DNA from: Candidatus Aminicenantes bacterium UBA2199
GTDB lineage: Bacteria; Acidobacteriota; Aminicenantia; UBA2199
Assembly (NCBI GenBank): GCA_002327965.1
Contig: DCVB01000069.1
Location: forward strand, 1 to 46,019
Length of the DNA stretch: 46,019 nucleotides
Direction: 5' to 3'
The notes under the pieces were generated by a model. It made no database searches. It saw nothing but the letters and a program-made list of their open reading frames with translations, and had not been told where the DNA came from. Of the stretch, positions 1 to 7,118 are shown piece by piece. Numbering within the stretch: the stretch's first letter is position 1; every line of letters begins with the position of its first letter. Position numbers and translations under genes: made by a program.

Positions 1-1002
1 GTTGCCGCCGCCGACCACGACGACGCTGCCGAAGATCTCCGGCTTTTTTTCACCCTGCAGTTGCCAGAGGAAGTCGATGCCGCTGAGCACGCCCTCGGTT
101 TCGTCCTCTCCCGGCAAACGCATTCCCTTTGCCTTCTGGGCGCCGAAAGCGAGGTAAATGGCGTCGAATCCCTGCTGCTTCAAGTCCTGGATCGAGAAAT
201 CCCTGCCCAGGGCCGAACCGGTCTTCACGGTCACGCCCAGGTCAAGGATCCATTGGATTTCCTTGTCCAGCATTCCCTTGGGCAGGCGGTACTCGGGGAT
301 GCCGTAGCGCAGCATGCCGCCCAAATGCGGCGCCTTTTCGAAGAGACTGACGGCATAGCCCTTGAGGATCAGGTAATAGGCGCACGTCAGTCCGGCCGGA
401 CCGCCGCCGATAACGGCCACTTTTCTGCCGTTGGCCGGGGGGATTTCCGGGGTCCAGGGATCCTCGATATCGATGTCCGTGGCAAAGCGCTTCAGGTAGT
501 CGATGCCCACGCGCTCGTCGACGCGGTTGCGGCGGCAGGCCACCTCGCATTCGCGCACGCAGACGCGGCCGCAGACCAGGGGCAGAGGATTGGTCTTCTT
601 GATCAGGCGCACGGCTTCCCGGGGCTTGCCCATGGCGATGAGGGCGATGTAGCCCTGGACGTCGACGCCGGCCGGGCAGGTCTGCTGGCAGGGGGCGAGG
701 CAGTCGGCGTAATGGTTCGACAACAGCAATTCAAGGACGGTCTTCCTGGCCTCGCGGATGCGCGGGTTGTCGGTATGGACGACCATCTTGTCGGCCGCCG
801 GGCTGGAGCAGGATGGGATCAGCTTTTTGATCCCTTCAACCTCCACCACGCAGAGATAGCAGGATCCGTAGGGCGGCAGCTTGGGATCATGGCACAGGGT
901 GGGGATCTCGGCGATGTGGTTCTCGCGGATCACGTCCAGGATGGTCTGGTCCGGGCGGGCGGTTACTTGTTTGCCGTCGATGGTCAGGTTGATGGATTCC
1001 AT
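1..1002 (-). CDS. 2Fe-2S ferredoxin / GltD-type flavoprotein fusion (partial, C-terminus outside window)
   Basis: The visible 334 residues begin with a NuoG-type [2Fe-2S] domain (cysteines in LCHDPKLPPYGSCYLC and IPSC). A GltD-type domain follows, with Cys clusters CLAPCQQTCP and CGRVCVRECEVAC and an FAD Rossmann motif VIGGGPAGLTCAYYL near residue 193. The gene runs off the left edge inside the second (NAD(P)H) Rossmann motif, VVVVGGGN. The start is the ATG at 1002, with AGGAAG upstream, 12 bp after the NuoF-like stop. By family knowledge, such fusions pass electrons between NAD(P)H, iron-sulfur centres and a partner oxidoreductase. The position after NuoE/NuoF suggests a soluble cytoplasmic complex whose hydrogenase or formate dehydrogenase subunit may lie further left; that partner is inference. 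It is distinct from the NfnB paralogue at 5608-7095, which lacks the 2Fe-2S domain. Confidence 0.88.
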   Translation of the reverse strand, partial: MESINLTIDGKQVTARPDQTILDVIRENHIAEIPTLCHDPKLPPYGSCYLCVVEVEGIKKLIPSCSSPAADKMVVHTDNPRIREARKTVLELLLSNHYADCLAPCQQTCPAGVDVQGYIALIAMGKPREAVRLIKKTNPLPLVCGRVCVRECEVACRRNRVDERVGIDYLKRFATDIDIEDPWTPEIPPANGRKVAVIGGGPAGLTCAYYLILKGYAVSLFEKAPHLGGMLRYGIPEYRLPKGMLDKEIQWILDLGVTVKTGSALGRDFSIQDLKQQGFDAIYLAFGAQKAKGMRLPGEDETEGVLSGIDFLWQLQGEKKPEIFGSVVVVGGGN

Positions 1003-1014
1003 GGCTGCTTCCTA

Positions 1015-2781
1015 TTAATCCTTTATGATGGCGTTGAAATTACAGGTTTCGAAACACTTGCCGCACTTGATGCAGGCTTGCTGGTCGATGTGGTGCACCT
1101 GCTTCTTCTCGCCGCTGATGGCCTTGGCCGGACAGACCCTGGCGCAGAGGGTGCAGCCGGTGCACTTGTCCGCCAGGATGGTGAAGGTCAGGAGCGGGGC
1201 GCAGCTGTGCGCCGGGCATTTCTTGTCGCGGATGTGGGCTTCGTATTCGTCACGGAAATACTTCAGCGTGGTCAGGACCGGATTGGGCGCGGTCTGCCCC
1301 AGGCCGCAGATGGTGTTGTTGCGGATCTTGTCGGCCAGGTCCTCCAGCAGTTCGATGTCCCCCTGCCGGCCGCGGCCGTCGGTGATGCGTTCCAGGATTT
1401 CCAGCATGCGCTTGGTGCCGATGCGGCAAAACGTGCATTTGCCGCAGCTTTCGTCCTGGGTGAATCGCAGGAAGAACTTGGCCATCTCCACCATGCAGGT
1501 TGTCTCGTCCATGACCACCATGCCGCCCGAACCCATGATCGCCCCGGTCTGGTTGATCTTCTGGTAGTCGATCTGCAGGTCGCCCATGGAGGCCGGGATG
1601 CAGCCTCCGGAGGGCCCCCCCATCTGCACGGCCTTGAATTTCTTGCCGTCGCGGATGCCGCCGCCGATATCGTAGATGATCTCGTTGATGGTCAGCCCCA
1701 TGGGGACTTCGACCAGCCCGCCGCGGGCGATTTTGCCGGCCAGGGCGAACACCTTCGTCCCCTTGCTGTTCTCGGTGCCCATGGCGGCGAACGCCTCGGC
1801 CCCGTTCATGATGATCCAGGCGATGTTGGCGTAGGTCTCCACGTTGTTGATGTTGGTCGGCTTGCCCCATAGCCCTTTCTGTGCCGGAAAGGGCGGCCGG
1901 AAGCGCGGCATGCCGCGCTGGCCCTCAATGGAGGCGATCAGGGCGGTCTCTTCCCCGCAGACGAAGGCGCCGGCCCCTTCCTTGATCTTGATCTTCAGGT
2001 TCATGTTCGAGCCGAAGATGTTCTTGCCGAGGAAGCCCTTTTTCGCGGCTTCATGGATGGAATGACGCAGACGGCGCACCGCCATGGGATACTCGGCCCG
2101 CACGTAAATGTAGGCTTCGTCGGCGCCGCAGGCATAGGCGCCGATCATCATCCCTTCCAGTACCGAGTGGGGGTCGCCCTCCAGGGTGCTGCGGTCCATG
2201 AAGGCGCCGGGGTCGCCTTCGTCGGCGTTGCAGATGATGTATTTCTTGTCTCCCGGCGCCTGGCGGCAGAAGCGCCACTTCATCCCGGTCAGGAAGCCGG
2301 CGCCGCCGCGGCCGCGCAGCCCTGATTGGAGGATGATCTCGATGACCTCCTCGGGCGTGTGGTCCTTCAGTACTTTCTGGATGGCCTGGTAGCCGCCGCT
2401 GGCGATGTATTCGTCGATGGAGTCGGGGTCGATGATGCCGCAGTTGCGCAGGACGATGCGCTTCTGCTTGGCGAAGAACGTGTCCTCGGCGGCGGCATCC
2501 CCGCCCTTGACGATCCATTCGCCGACGGGCTGATCGTTCAGGACCTGTTCGTCCAGGATCCTCACGACCTTGTCGGGGGTCACATTGCCGTACAGGTTGC
2601 TGCGGCCGTCCTCATCGATGACCTCGACCAGGACCTCCTGGTAGCAGTTCCCCATGCAGCCGGTTTCCACGAGCCGGACCGGGATCTTGTCCTTGGCGAT
2701 CGCTTCTTTCAGGGCGGTGTGGACTTTCTCGCCGCCGGCCGAAACTCCGCATGTGCCGAGCCCTATTTTGATGGTCTTCAT
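1015..2781 (-). CDS. NuoF/HydB-like NADH-binding flavo-iron-sulfur subunit
   Basis: 588 residues. Domains in order: an N-terminal thioredoxin-like 2Fe-2S domain (Cys11, Cys42, Cys46); a 51-kDa FMN/NADH-binding domain (GRGGAGF at 157-163, CNADEGDPGAF at 184-194); an SLBB region; a [4Fe-4S] domain (Cys446, 449, 452, 492); and a C-terminal 2x[4Fe-4S] ferredoxin (Cys540/543/546/550 and 570/573/576/580). This extended architecture is that of HydB/HndC subunits of NAD(P)-linked, often bifurcating, hydrogenases and formate dehydrogenases, not of respiratory complex I NuoF. It would transfer electrons between NADH and ferredoxin-type centres in the cytoplasm. Only three cysteines are visible in the N-terminal domain, so that cluster may be atypical. 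It sits 19 bp after the NuoE-like gene in the same operon. The ATG is preceded by AAGGAG. Confidence 0.92.
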   Translation of the reverse strand: MKTIKIGLGTCGVSAGGEKVHTALKEAIAKDKIPVRLVETGCMGNCYQEVLVEVIDEDGRSNLYGNVTPDKVVRILDEQVLNDQPVGEWIVKGGDAAAEDTFFAKQKRIVLRNCGIIDPDSIDEYIASGGYQAIQKVLKDHTPEEVIEIILQSGLRGRGGAGFLTGMKWRFCRQAPGDKKYIICNADEGDPGAFMDRSTLEGDPHSVLEGMMIGAYACGADEAYIYVRAEYPMAVRRLRHSIHEAAKKGFLGKNIFGSNMNLKIKIKEGAGAFVCGEETALIASIEGQRGMPRFRPPFPAQKGLWGKPTNINNVETYANIAWIIMNGAEAFAAMGTENSKGTKVFALAGKIARGGLVEVPMGLTINEIIYDIGGGIRDGKKFKAVQMGGPSGGCIPASMGDLQIDYQKINQTGAIMGSGGMVVMDETTCMVEMAKFFLRFTQDESCGKCTFCRIGTKRMLEILERITDGRGRQGDIELLEDLADKIRNNTICGLGQTAPNPVLTTLKYFRDEYEAHIRDKKCPAHSCAPLLTFTILADKCTGCTLCARVCPAKAISGEKKQVHHIDQQACIKCGKCFETCNFNAIIKD

Positions 2782-2800
2782 GTTCTTCTCCTTGCTGCGC

Positions 2801-3319
2801 TCAGGCGGTTTGAGGTTTCTGGGCCTTGGATTTGTATTCTTTCAGCAGCTGCTGGACTTTTTTCGGCGTCAGGCGGCCGTAGGTCTCGTCGTTGATCATG
2901 ATCACCGGCGAGAGGGAGCAGCAGCCGAGGCAAGCGACCTTCTGCACGGTGAAAAGCCCATCTTCGGTCGTATCATTGCCGCTGATCTGCAGCTCGTCCT
3001 CGATGACGCCGGCGATGCGCTCGGAGCCGTTGACATGACAGGCGGTGCCGTCGCAGACCTTGATCAGGAATTTTCCCAGCGGCTTGAGGCGGAACTGGGA
3101 GTAGAACGTGATCACGCCGTAGATTTCCGCCGCCGGGATGCCCACGATCTCGCTGATCTGGTCGATCGCGGTCACGGGGATGTAGCCGTACGTGTCCTGG
3201 GCCGCCTGCAGCAGGGGGATCAGGGCTCCCTTTTCCCCCTCATAATTCCAGAGATCGATCTTGAAGCCGGCAAGCCCTTTCTTGTTCTGCGCTGCGTTCG
3301 GTTTATCGTTGGGTGTCAT
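2801..3319 (-). CDS. NuoE/HydC-like thioredoxin-fold [2Fe-2S] subunit
   Basis: 172 residues, normal length for NuoE/HydC/HndA. A helical N-terminal part (YGYIPVTAIDQISEI) is followed by the thioredoxin-like ferredoxin fold with cluster ligands Cys89, Cys94 (CDGTAC) and Cys130, Cys134 (CLGCC). The family supplies a [2Fe-2S] centre beside the FMN/NADH subunit encoded immediately downstream. Gene order response regulator, NuoE, NuoF, ferredoxin-GltD with gaps of 12-24 bp indicates one transcript. The absence of any other complex I gene argues for a soluble hydrogenase or formate-dehydrogenase-type complex. No unusual residues were seen. Confidence 0.93.
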   Translation of the reverse strand: MTPNDKPNAAQNKKGLAGFKIDLWNYEGEKGALIPLLQAAQDTYGYIPVTAIDQISEIVGIPAAEIYGVITFYSQFRLKPLGKFLIKVCDGTACHVNGSERIAGVIEDELQISGNDTTEDGLFTVQKVACLGCCSLSPVIMINDETYGRLTPKKVQQLLKEYKSKAQKPQTA

Positions 3320-3343
3320 GCACCCATTATCTTATATTTCAGC

Positions 3344-4354
3344 TTACATTTCAAACAGTTTGATGATGGGCATTTCCTTGATGCGCAGCACGCCGTCCAG
3401 GGGCTTGATCTTGGTCAGGATGTTGCGGTCGATCTCGGCGAAACTGGATCCCTGCATCAGCAGCACGATGTCGTACTTGCCGGCTATGGATTCGCAGGAG
3501 ACGACCTGGTCGTTGATATAGAGGGTGGGATATACCTGCTCCAGCTTTTCCTTCTCGATCTCCAGGAAAACATAGGAAGAGGCACTCTTCCAGAAATTGG
3601 CGTTGGTCGCGGCATCGGGATTCCCCTTATCCCGACCCAGAGCCTTGTCAAAAGTGCCGATGATATTGGCGACGCTTTCGGGCAGCTGCGGCGGGTTCAC
3701 GGGCAGGAACACGGCCTCCTGGACGCCGGGGATGGTTTTTATCCTGTTGTCCACCATGGAGCGGATATCGGCCATGCTTCCCGCCTGCAGCAGCAGGGCC
3801 AGGTCGAAATCTCCCTTGATGGCATCGCAATACAGCACCTGGTCCATGAAGTAGAGGTCCTGATAGATCGAGGTCAAGTCGGCCGTTTCGTTGAAATTCA
3901 ACAAAACATAAGCACTGACCGACCGCTCGCCCGTTGTTTCGGCGTTCTCTTCGACGGCGACCGCGGGCTCCGTTTTTTTCAAGGGGATCTCCTCGAAAAT
4001 ACGGGTCAGCTCTTCGGCGGTGAAGGGCTTTTCCAGATAGGCGTCGGCCTTTTCGGTCTTGGCATTGGCCTCGGTCGTTTCGTTACCGTAGCCGGTGATC
4101 AGCACCACGGGCAGGTCGGGATAATTGAATTTGATCACCTTGAGCAGCTTGATGCCGTCGATGTCGGGCAAGCGCAAGTCGACGACCACATAGCGGAAAG
4201 GCGTCTGCTTGCCCTGGATGCTCCCCAGTGCCTTCAGACCGCACAGGCCGCTTTCGCAGGTTTCGGTTTCATATCCTTTCTGCAGCAGTCCGAGAGACAG
4301 GCTGCGCTGCAGCGATGTCTCGTCGTCAATCAGCAAAACCTTTTTTTCGTTCAT
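3344..4354 (-). CDS. Response regulator with two C-terminal Lrp/AsnC-type ligand-binding repeats
   Basis: 336 residues from the ATG at 4354, chosen because GGAG lies 7-10 bases upstream and because translation then opens with the receiver core MNEKKVLLIDDE. The receiver domain (1-115) is intact: Asp10/Asp11, phospho-acceptor Asp59 (VVVDLRLPDIDG), Thr87 and Lys109 (EKPF). After an acidic linker come two related segments, about 146-217 and 258-330. Each has the beta-alpha-beta pattern of AsnC/RAM ligand-binding domains, with D-I-Y/V-L-L-x-Q-x-G-S cores such as KYDIVLLMQGSSFAEID. No DNA-binding helix-turn-helix, kinase or AAA+ output domain is visible. It is the first gene of the NuoEF operon and directly downstream of a sigma-54 promoter, so it may couple signalling to redox enzyme control. 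That role is inferred; the receiver assignment is firm and the AsnC-type reading is good but unverified. Confidence 0.85.
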   Translation of the reverse strand: MNEKKVLLIDDETSLQRSLSLGLLQKGYETETCESGLCGLKALGSIQGKQTPFRYVVVDLRLPDIDGIKLLKVIKFNYPDLPVVLITGYGNETTEANAKTEKADAYLEKPFTAEELTRIFEEIPLKKTEPAVAVEENAETTGERSVSAYVLLNFNETADLTSIYQDLYFMDQVLYCDAIKGDFDLALLLQAGSMADIRSMVDNRIKTIPGVQEAVFLPVNPPQLPESVANIIGTFDKALGRDKGNPDAATNANFWKSASSYVFLEIEKEKLEQVYPTLYINDQVVSCESIAGKYDIVLLMQGSSFAEIDRNILTKIKPLDGVLRIKEMPIIKLFEM

Positions 4355-4412
4355 TGTTGTGCTCCTTGTTTTTATTTTGCCGGGGCTCATCTTTTGTCCC
4401 CACTTTTCATTA

Positions 4413-4429
4413 AGCAAGAGACGTGCCAA
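4413..4429 (-). promoter_or_regulatory. Sigma-54 (-24/-12) promoter of the response regulator-nuoEF operon
   Basis: Read on the minus strand this is TTGGCACGTCTCTTGCT. It matches the RpoN consensus TTGGCACG-N4-TTGCW at every conserved position, with GG (4427-4426) and GC (4415-4414) separated by exactly ten bases. The predicted transcript start is near 4402, leaving a leader of about 48 nt before the ATG at 4354. A sigma-54 promoter implies activation by a separate AAA+ enhancer-binding protein, which is not encoded in this window. Confidence 0.85.
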
Positions 4430-4456
4430 TTGAAAAAGAAGTGCAGGCAAGGGTTT

Positions 4457-4471
4457 TGCGGCAATGCCGCA
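4457..4471. promoter_or_regulatory. Perfect 15-bp palindrome, candidate operator
   Basis: TGCGGCA-A-TGCCGCA is a perfect 7+1+7 inverted repeat in the divergent region, about 28 bp upstream of the -24 element of the sigma-54 promoter. Its symmetry and position suit a dimeric regulator. No copy was noticed elsewhere in the intergenic DNA, and the binding protein is unknown. Confidence 0.4.
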
Positions 4472-4678
4472 TGATCAATGAAGGACATTGTGTAAAATTA
4501 TTTTATATCCGTTCCCCGAAATGACCGCCAGCGCTTGATTATGAGATAGCGTAAAATTAATTGACACTTACAGTATTCGATTTAAGCATGCGGGCATTGA
4601 TTTTTCGGTGTTCATATTTTTTACGTATATATTTATGTCATTTTATATTACAATTGTTTTTTTTATTCAGGAGGACCA
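4472..4678. other. AT-rich divergent intergenic region upstream of nfnA
   Basis: This stretch is far richer in A and T than the surrounding coding DNA and contains no convincing gene. It holds a 9-bp direct repeat GTAAAATTA at 4492-4500 and 4551-4559. A perfect -35 hexamer TTGACA lies at 4561-4566, but the best -10 at the right spacing (around 4583-4589) is poor. Several TATAT-like tracts lie between 4620 and 4655. The nfnA promoter must lie here, but its exact position cannot be decided by eye. Confidence 0.5.
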
Positions 4679-4774
4679 ATGGGATCTGTGGAATTATGGA
4701 ACTCAGAAGACCGGATTGAATATGAACGGTCACTTTGCTACTCTTATTCATCCTGGAGGACGGCCCATGAATGA
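4679..4774 (+). CDS. 31-residue leader ORF overlapping the nfnA start
   Basis: A short ORF begins at the ATG at 4679, five bases after a perfect AGGAGG (4669-4674). It runs 31 codons to the TGA at 4772-4774, overlapping the nfnA start (4767) by 8 bases in another frame. The peptide begins MGSVELWNSEDRIEYERSL. It matches nothing I recognise. The strong ribosome binding site and the stop/start overlap suggest that its translation is coupled to nfnA, as a leader peptide or small protein. It could also simply be a fortuitous ORF in the nfnA leader. Confidence 0.45.
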   Translation: MGSVELWNSEDRIEYERSLCYSYSSWRTAHE

Positions 4775-5594
4775 AGTCGTTGAAAGAAAAGTGCTGTCGG
4801 AAAACGTAGTGATGCTGGTCGTCGAGGCCGCAGTGATATCGCGCAAGCAATGCCCGGGCCAGTTCGTCATTGTCCGCACCGATGAAAAAGGGGAAAGGAT
4901 CCCCCTGACCATCGCCGATGCCGACCGGGAAAACGGCACGATCACGCTGATCATCCAAAAGGTCGGGACCTCCTCAAGCAAGATTGCCCACCTGAATCCC
5001 GGCGATTCGCTCCTGGACGTATCCGGACCCTTGGGTCGGCCGACCCATATCGAGAAACTCGGAACCGTCCTGGCCTGCGGTGGCGGTGTCGGCATTGCCC
5101 CCCTCTATCCGATCGCACGGGCTTTCAAGGAAGCGGGCAACAAGCTGATCGCCGTCCTGGGCGCGCGCAATCGCGAGCTTTTGATCCTGGAAAAAGAAAT
5201 GACCGCTTTCGCCGATGAGGTGATCATCATGACCGATGACGGTTCATATGGCCGCAAGGGGGTGATCACGGTAGGCATCGAGGACGTGCTCAAGCGGGAA
5301 CCCGTTCACCTGGCCGTGGCCATCGGCCCGGCGGTAATGATGAAGTTCACCGCCCTGCTGACAAAGAGATATGACGTTCCGACCATCGCCAGCCTGAACA
5401 CCATCATGGTGGACGGAACCGGCATGTGCGGCGCTTGCCGGGTATCGGTCGGCGGCAAGACCCGGTTCGTCTGTGTCGATGGCCCCGAGTTCGACGCCCA
5501 CCTGATCGATTATGACGAGATGATCCAGCGGCTCAACACATACAAGGCGGAGGAAAAGCTGTCGTTCGACGGCTATTTGAAATCATTGTCGTAA
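4767..5594 (+). CDS. nfnA: NAD-dependent ferredoxin:NADP+ oxidoreductase, small subunit (NfnA / sulfide dehydrogenase beta type)
   Basis: 275 residues from the ATG at 4767. This start is chosen over the in-frame ATG at 4608 because GGAGGA lies just upstream and because family members start with this MNE(I/V)-type sequence. The FAD domain carries GERIPLTIAD (42-51). The NAD domain carries ACGGGVGIAPLYPIA (103-117). The C-terminal [2Fe-2S] site is DGTGMCGAC (Asp216, Cys221, Cys224) plus Cys236; a mixed Asp/Cys ligation is a hallmark of NfnA. With NfnB it forms the cytoplasmic flavin-based electron-bifurcating transhydrogenase linking NADH, NADPH and ferredoxin pools. nfnB follows after 13 bp. 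Length and motifs are normal. Confidence 0.93.
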   Translation: MNEVVERKVLSENVVMLVVEAAVISRKQCPGQFVIVRTDEKGERIPLTIADADRENGTITLIIQKVGTSSSKIAHLNPGDSLLDVSGPLGRPTHIEKLGTVLACGGGVGIAPLYPIARAFKEAGNKLIAVLGARNRELLILEKEMTAFADEVIIMTDDGSYGRKGVITVGIEDVLKREPVHLAVAIGPAVMMKFTALLTKRYDVPTIASLNTIMVDGTGMCGACRVSVGGKTRFVCVDGPEFDAHLIDYDEMIQRLNTYKAEEKLSFDGYLKSLS

Positions 5595-5607
5595 AGGAGA
5601 TCTCCCA

Positions 5608-7095
5608 ATGCCGGTCGACATCCACGATCTGCACGCCGACAGGAACCAGGAATGGCGGAACGAATTGCGCAGCAGGCTCAGCGCCAAGGAACGGAGCGCG
5701 CTTCCCCGCGTCAAGATGCCGGAATTGGACGCGCGGGAAAGAAGCACGGGTTTTCGCGAGGTCAACACCGGCTTGAGTGAGGAACTTGCGATGCAGGAGG
5801 CGAAGCGTTGCCTGGATTGCGCCGCGCCGACCTGCATTTCGGGTTGCCCGGTAAACATCAACATCCCCGGTTTCATCAAGCTGATCGAAAAGGGGGATTT
5901 CAGCGCGGCGGCCAGAAAACTGAAGGAAACCAACGCCTTGCCCGCCGTTTGCGGCCGGGTCTGCCCCCAGGAGATCCAGTGCGAGGCCAACTGCGTGTAT
6001 CAGAAGATGAAAAAACCGCCGGTGGCGATCGGCTATCTCGAGCGGTTCGCATCGGATTGCGAGCGCCTGGCCGGCGCCGTCATCGTCCCGGGAATTCCCG
6101 AGAAGGTCCCCATCCGGGTCGCCGCCGTCGGTTCGGGACCGGCCAGCCTGACCTTCGCCGGTCAAATGGCGAAATGGGGATTCCAGGTAACCGTTTTCGA
6201 GGCATTGCACGAGCTGGCCGGCGTTCTGAGCTACGGCATTCCCGAGTTCCGCCTGCCAAAGAGCATCGTGCGCTCGGAGATCGCCTACCTGGAGGCCCTT
6301 GGCGTGGTTTTTGAACGGAATGTTATCGTCGGCAAGACCGTTACCATCGAGGAGATGAGGGAGCAGGGTTTCCAGGGGTTCTTTATCGGCAGCGGGGCAG
6401 GCCTGCCGAAGTTCATGAATATCCCGGGCGAGAATTCCATCGGCATCTATTCCTCCAACGAATATCTCACCCGGGTCAACCTGATGAAGGCATACCAGTT
6501 TCCCGATTATGACACGCCCATCGTGCGCGGCAAGCGTGTGGCGGTCATCGGCGGGGGCAACACGGCCATGGACTCGGTGCGCACCGCCGTCCGCCTGGGA
6601 GCCGAGAGGGCCATGATCGTCTATCGCCGCAGTGAGCAGGAAATGCCGGCCCGTATCGAGGAAGTCCACCATGCCAAGGAGGAAGGGGTCGAATTCCTGA
6701 CGTTGACCAATCCCATTGAATACATCGCCGACAGCGAGGGGCGGGTCCGGCAGATGAAGGTACAGAAGATGGGCCTGGGGGCGGCGGATGATTCCGGAAG
6801 GAGGCGCCCGGTGGTGATCCCCGGCTCGGAATACCTGATCGACGTCGACACGGTGGTCGTCGGAGTCGGAACCGACCCCAACCCGCTGATCCCGCGTGCC
6901 ATCCAGGGGATCGAGGTCAGCAAATGGGGAACCATCGTGGTCAATGAAGAGACCATGCAGAGCGCCGTGCCCGATATTTTTGCCGGCGGCGACATCGTGC
7001 GCGGTGGCGCCACCGTCATCCTGGCCATGGGCGACGGCAAGAAAGCGGCCGTAGCCATGCGCGATCATTTATTGGGGAAATTTCCCGGGAATTGA
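5608..7095 (+). CDS. nfnB: NfnB / glutamate synthase small-chain-like NADPH flavoprotein
   Basis: 495 residues; the ATG is preceded by AAAGGAG. An N-terminal helical region leads into two [4Fe-4S] motifs (Cys68/71/76/80 and Cys115/119/125/129). Then come an FAD Rossmann motif (VAAVGSGPASLTFAGQM, from about 171) and an NADP-binding motif (VAVIGGGNTAMDSVRTA, from about 311). The C-terminal FAD motif is FAGGDIVRGGATVILAMGDG. Gene order with nfnA makes NfnB, the large subunit of the NADH-dependent ferredoxin:NADP oxidoreductase, the best call. Isolated proteins of this family are often labelled homotetrameric NADPH glutamate synthase small chain. A second GltD-type protein with an added 2Fe-2S domain is encoded at the left edge of the window. 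Confidence 0.92.
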   Translation: MPVDIHDLHADRNQEWRNELRSRLSAKERSALPRVKMPELDARERSTGFREVNTGLSEELAMQEAKRCLDCAAPTCISGCPVNINIPGFIKLIEKGDFSAAARKLKETNALPAVCGRVCPQEIQCEANCVYQKMKKPPVAIGYLERFASDCERLAGAVIVPGIPEKVPIRVAAVGSGPASLTFAGQMAKWGFQVTVFEALHELAGVLSYGIPEFRLPKSIVRSEIAYLEALGVVFERNVIVGKTVTIEEMREQGFQGFFIGSGAGLPKFMNIPGENSIGIYSSNEYLTRVNLMKAYQFPDYDTPIVRGKRVAVIGGGNTAMDSVRTAVRLGAERAMIVYRRSEQEMPARIEEVHHAKEEGVEFLTLTNPIEYIADSEGRVRQMKVQKMGLGAADDSGRRRPVVIPGSEYLIDVDTVVVGVGTDPNPLIPRAIQGIEVSKWGTIVVNEETMQSAVPDIFAGGDIVRGGATVILAMGDGKKAAVAMRDHLLGKFPGN

Positions 7096-7118
7096 CGCAC
7101 CCGCGGGGATGACGGGAT

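Noticed and set aside
61..1872. A 603-codon open frame on the plus strand opposite the NuoF-like and ferredoxin-GltD genes
   Set aside because: It is antisense to two clearly conserved genes, has no recognisable domains and shows the biased composition of a shadow frame in GC-rich DNA.
2654..4474. A 606-codon plus-strand frame across the NuoE-like gene and the response regulator
   Set aside because: It runs antisense through two well-supported genes and the sigma-54 promoter and encodes no known motif.
4561..4589. A sigma-70 promoter for nfnAB built on the perfect TTGACA at 4561
   Set aside because: No acceptable -10 hexamer lies 16-18 bp downstream, so I left it as a note on the AT-rich region and not as a promoter call.
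4608..4766. A 53-residue hydrophobic N-terminal extension of NfnA
   Set aside because: It lacks a ribosome binding site, lies in the AT-rich leader, is absent from family members, and the ATG at 4767 has GGAGGA upstream.
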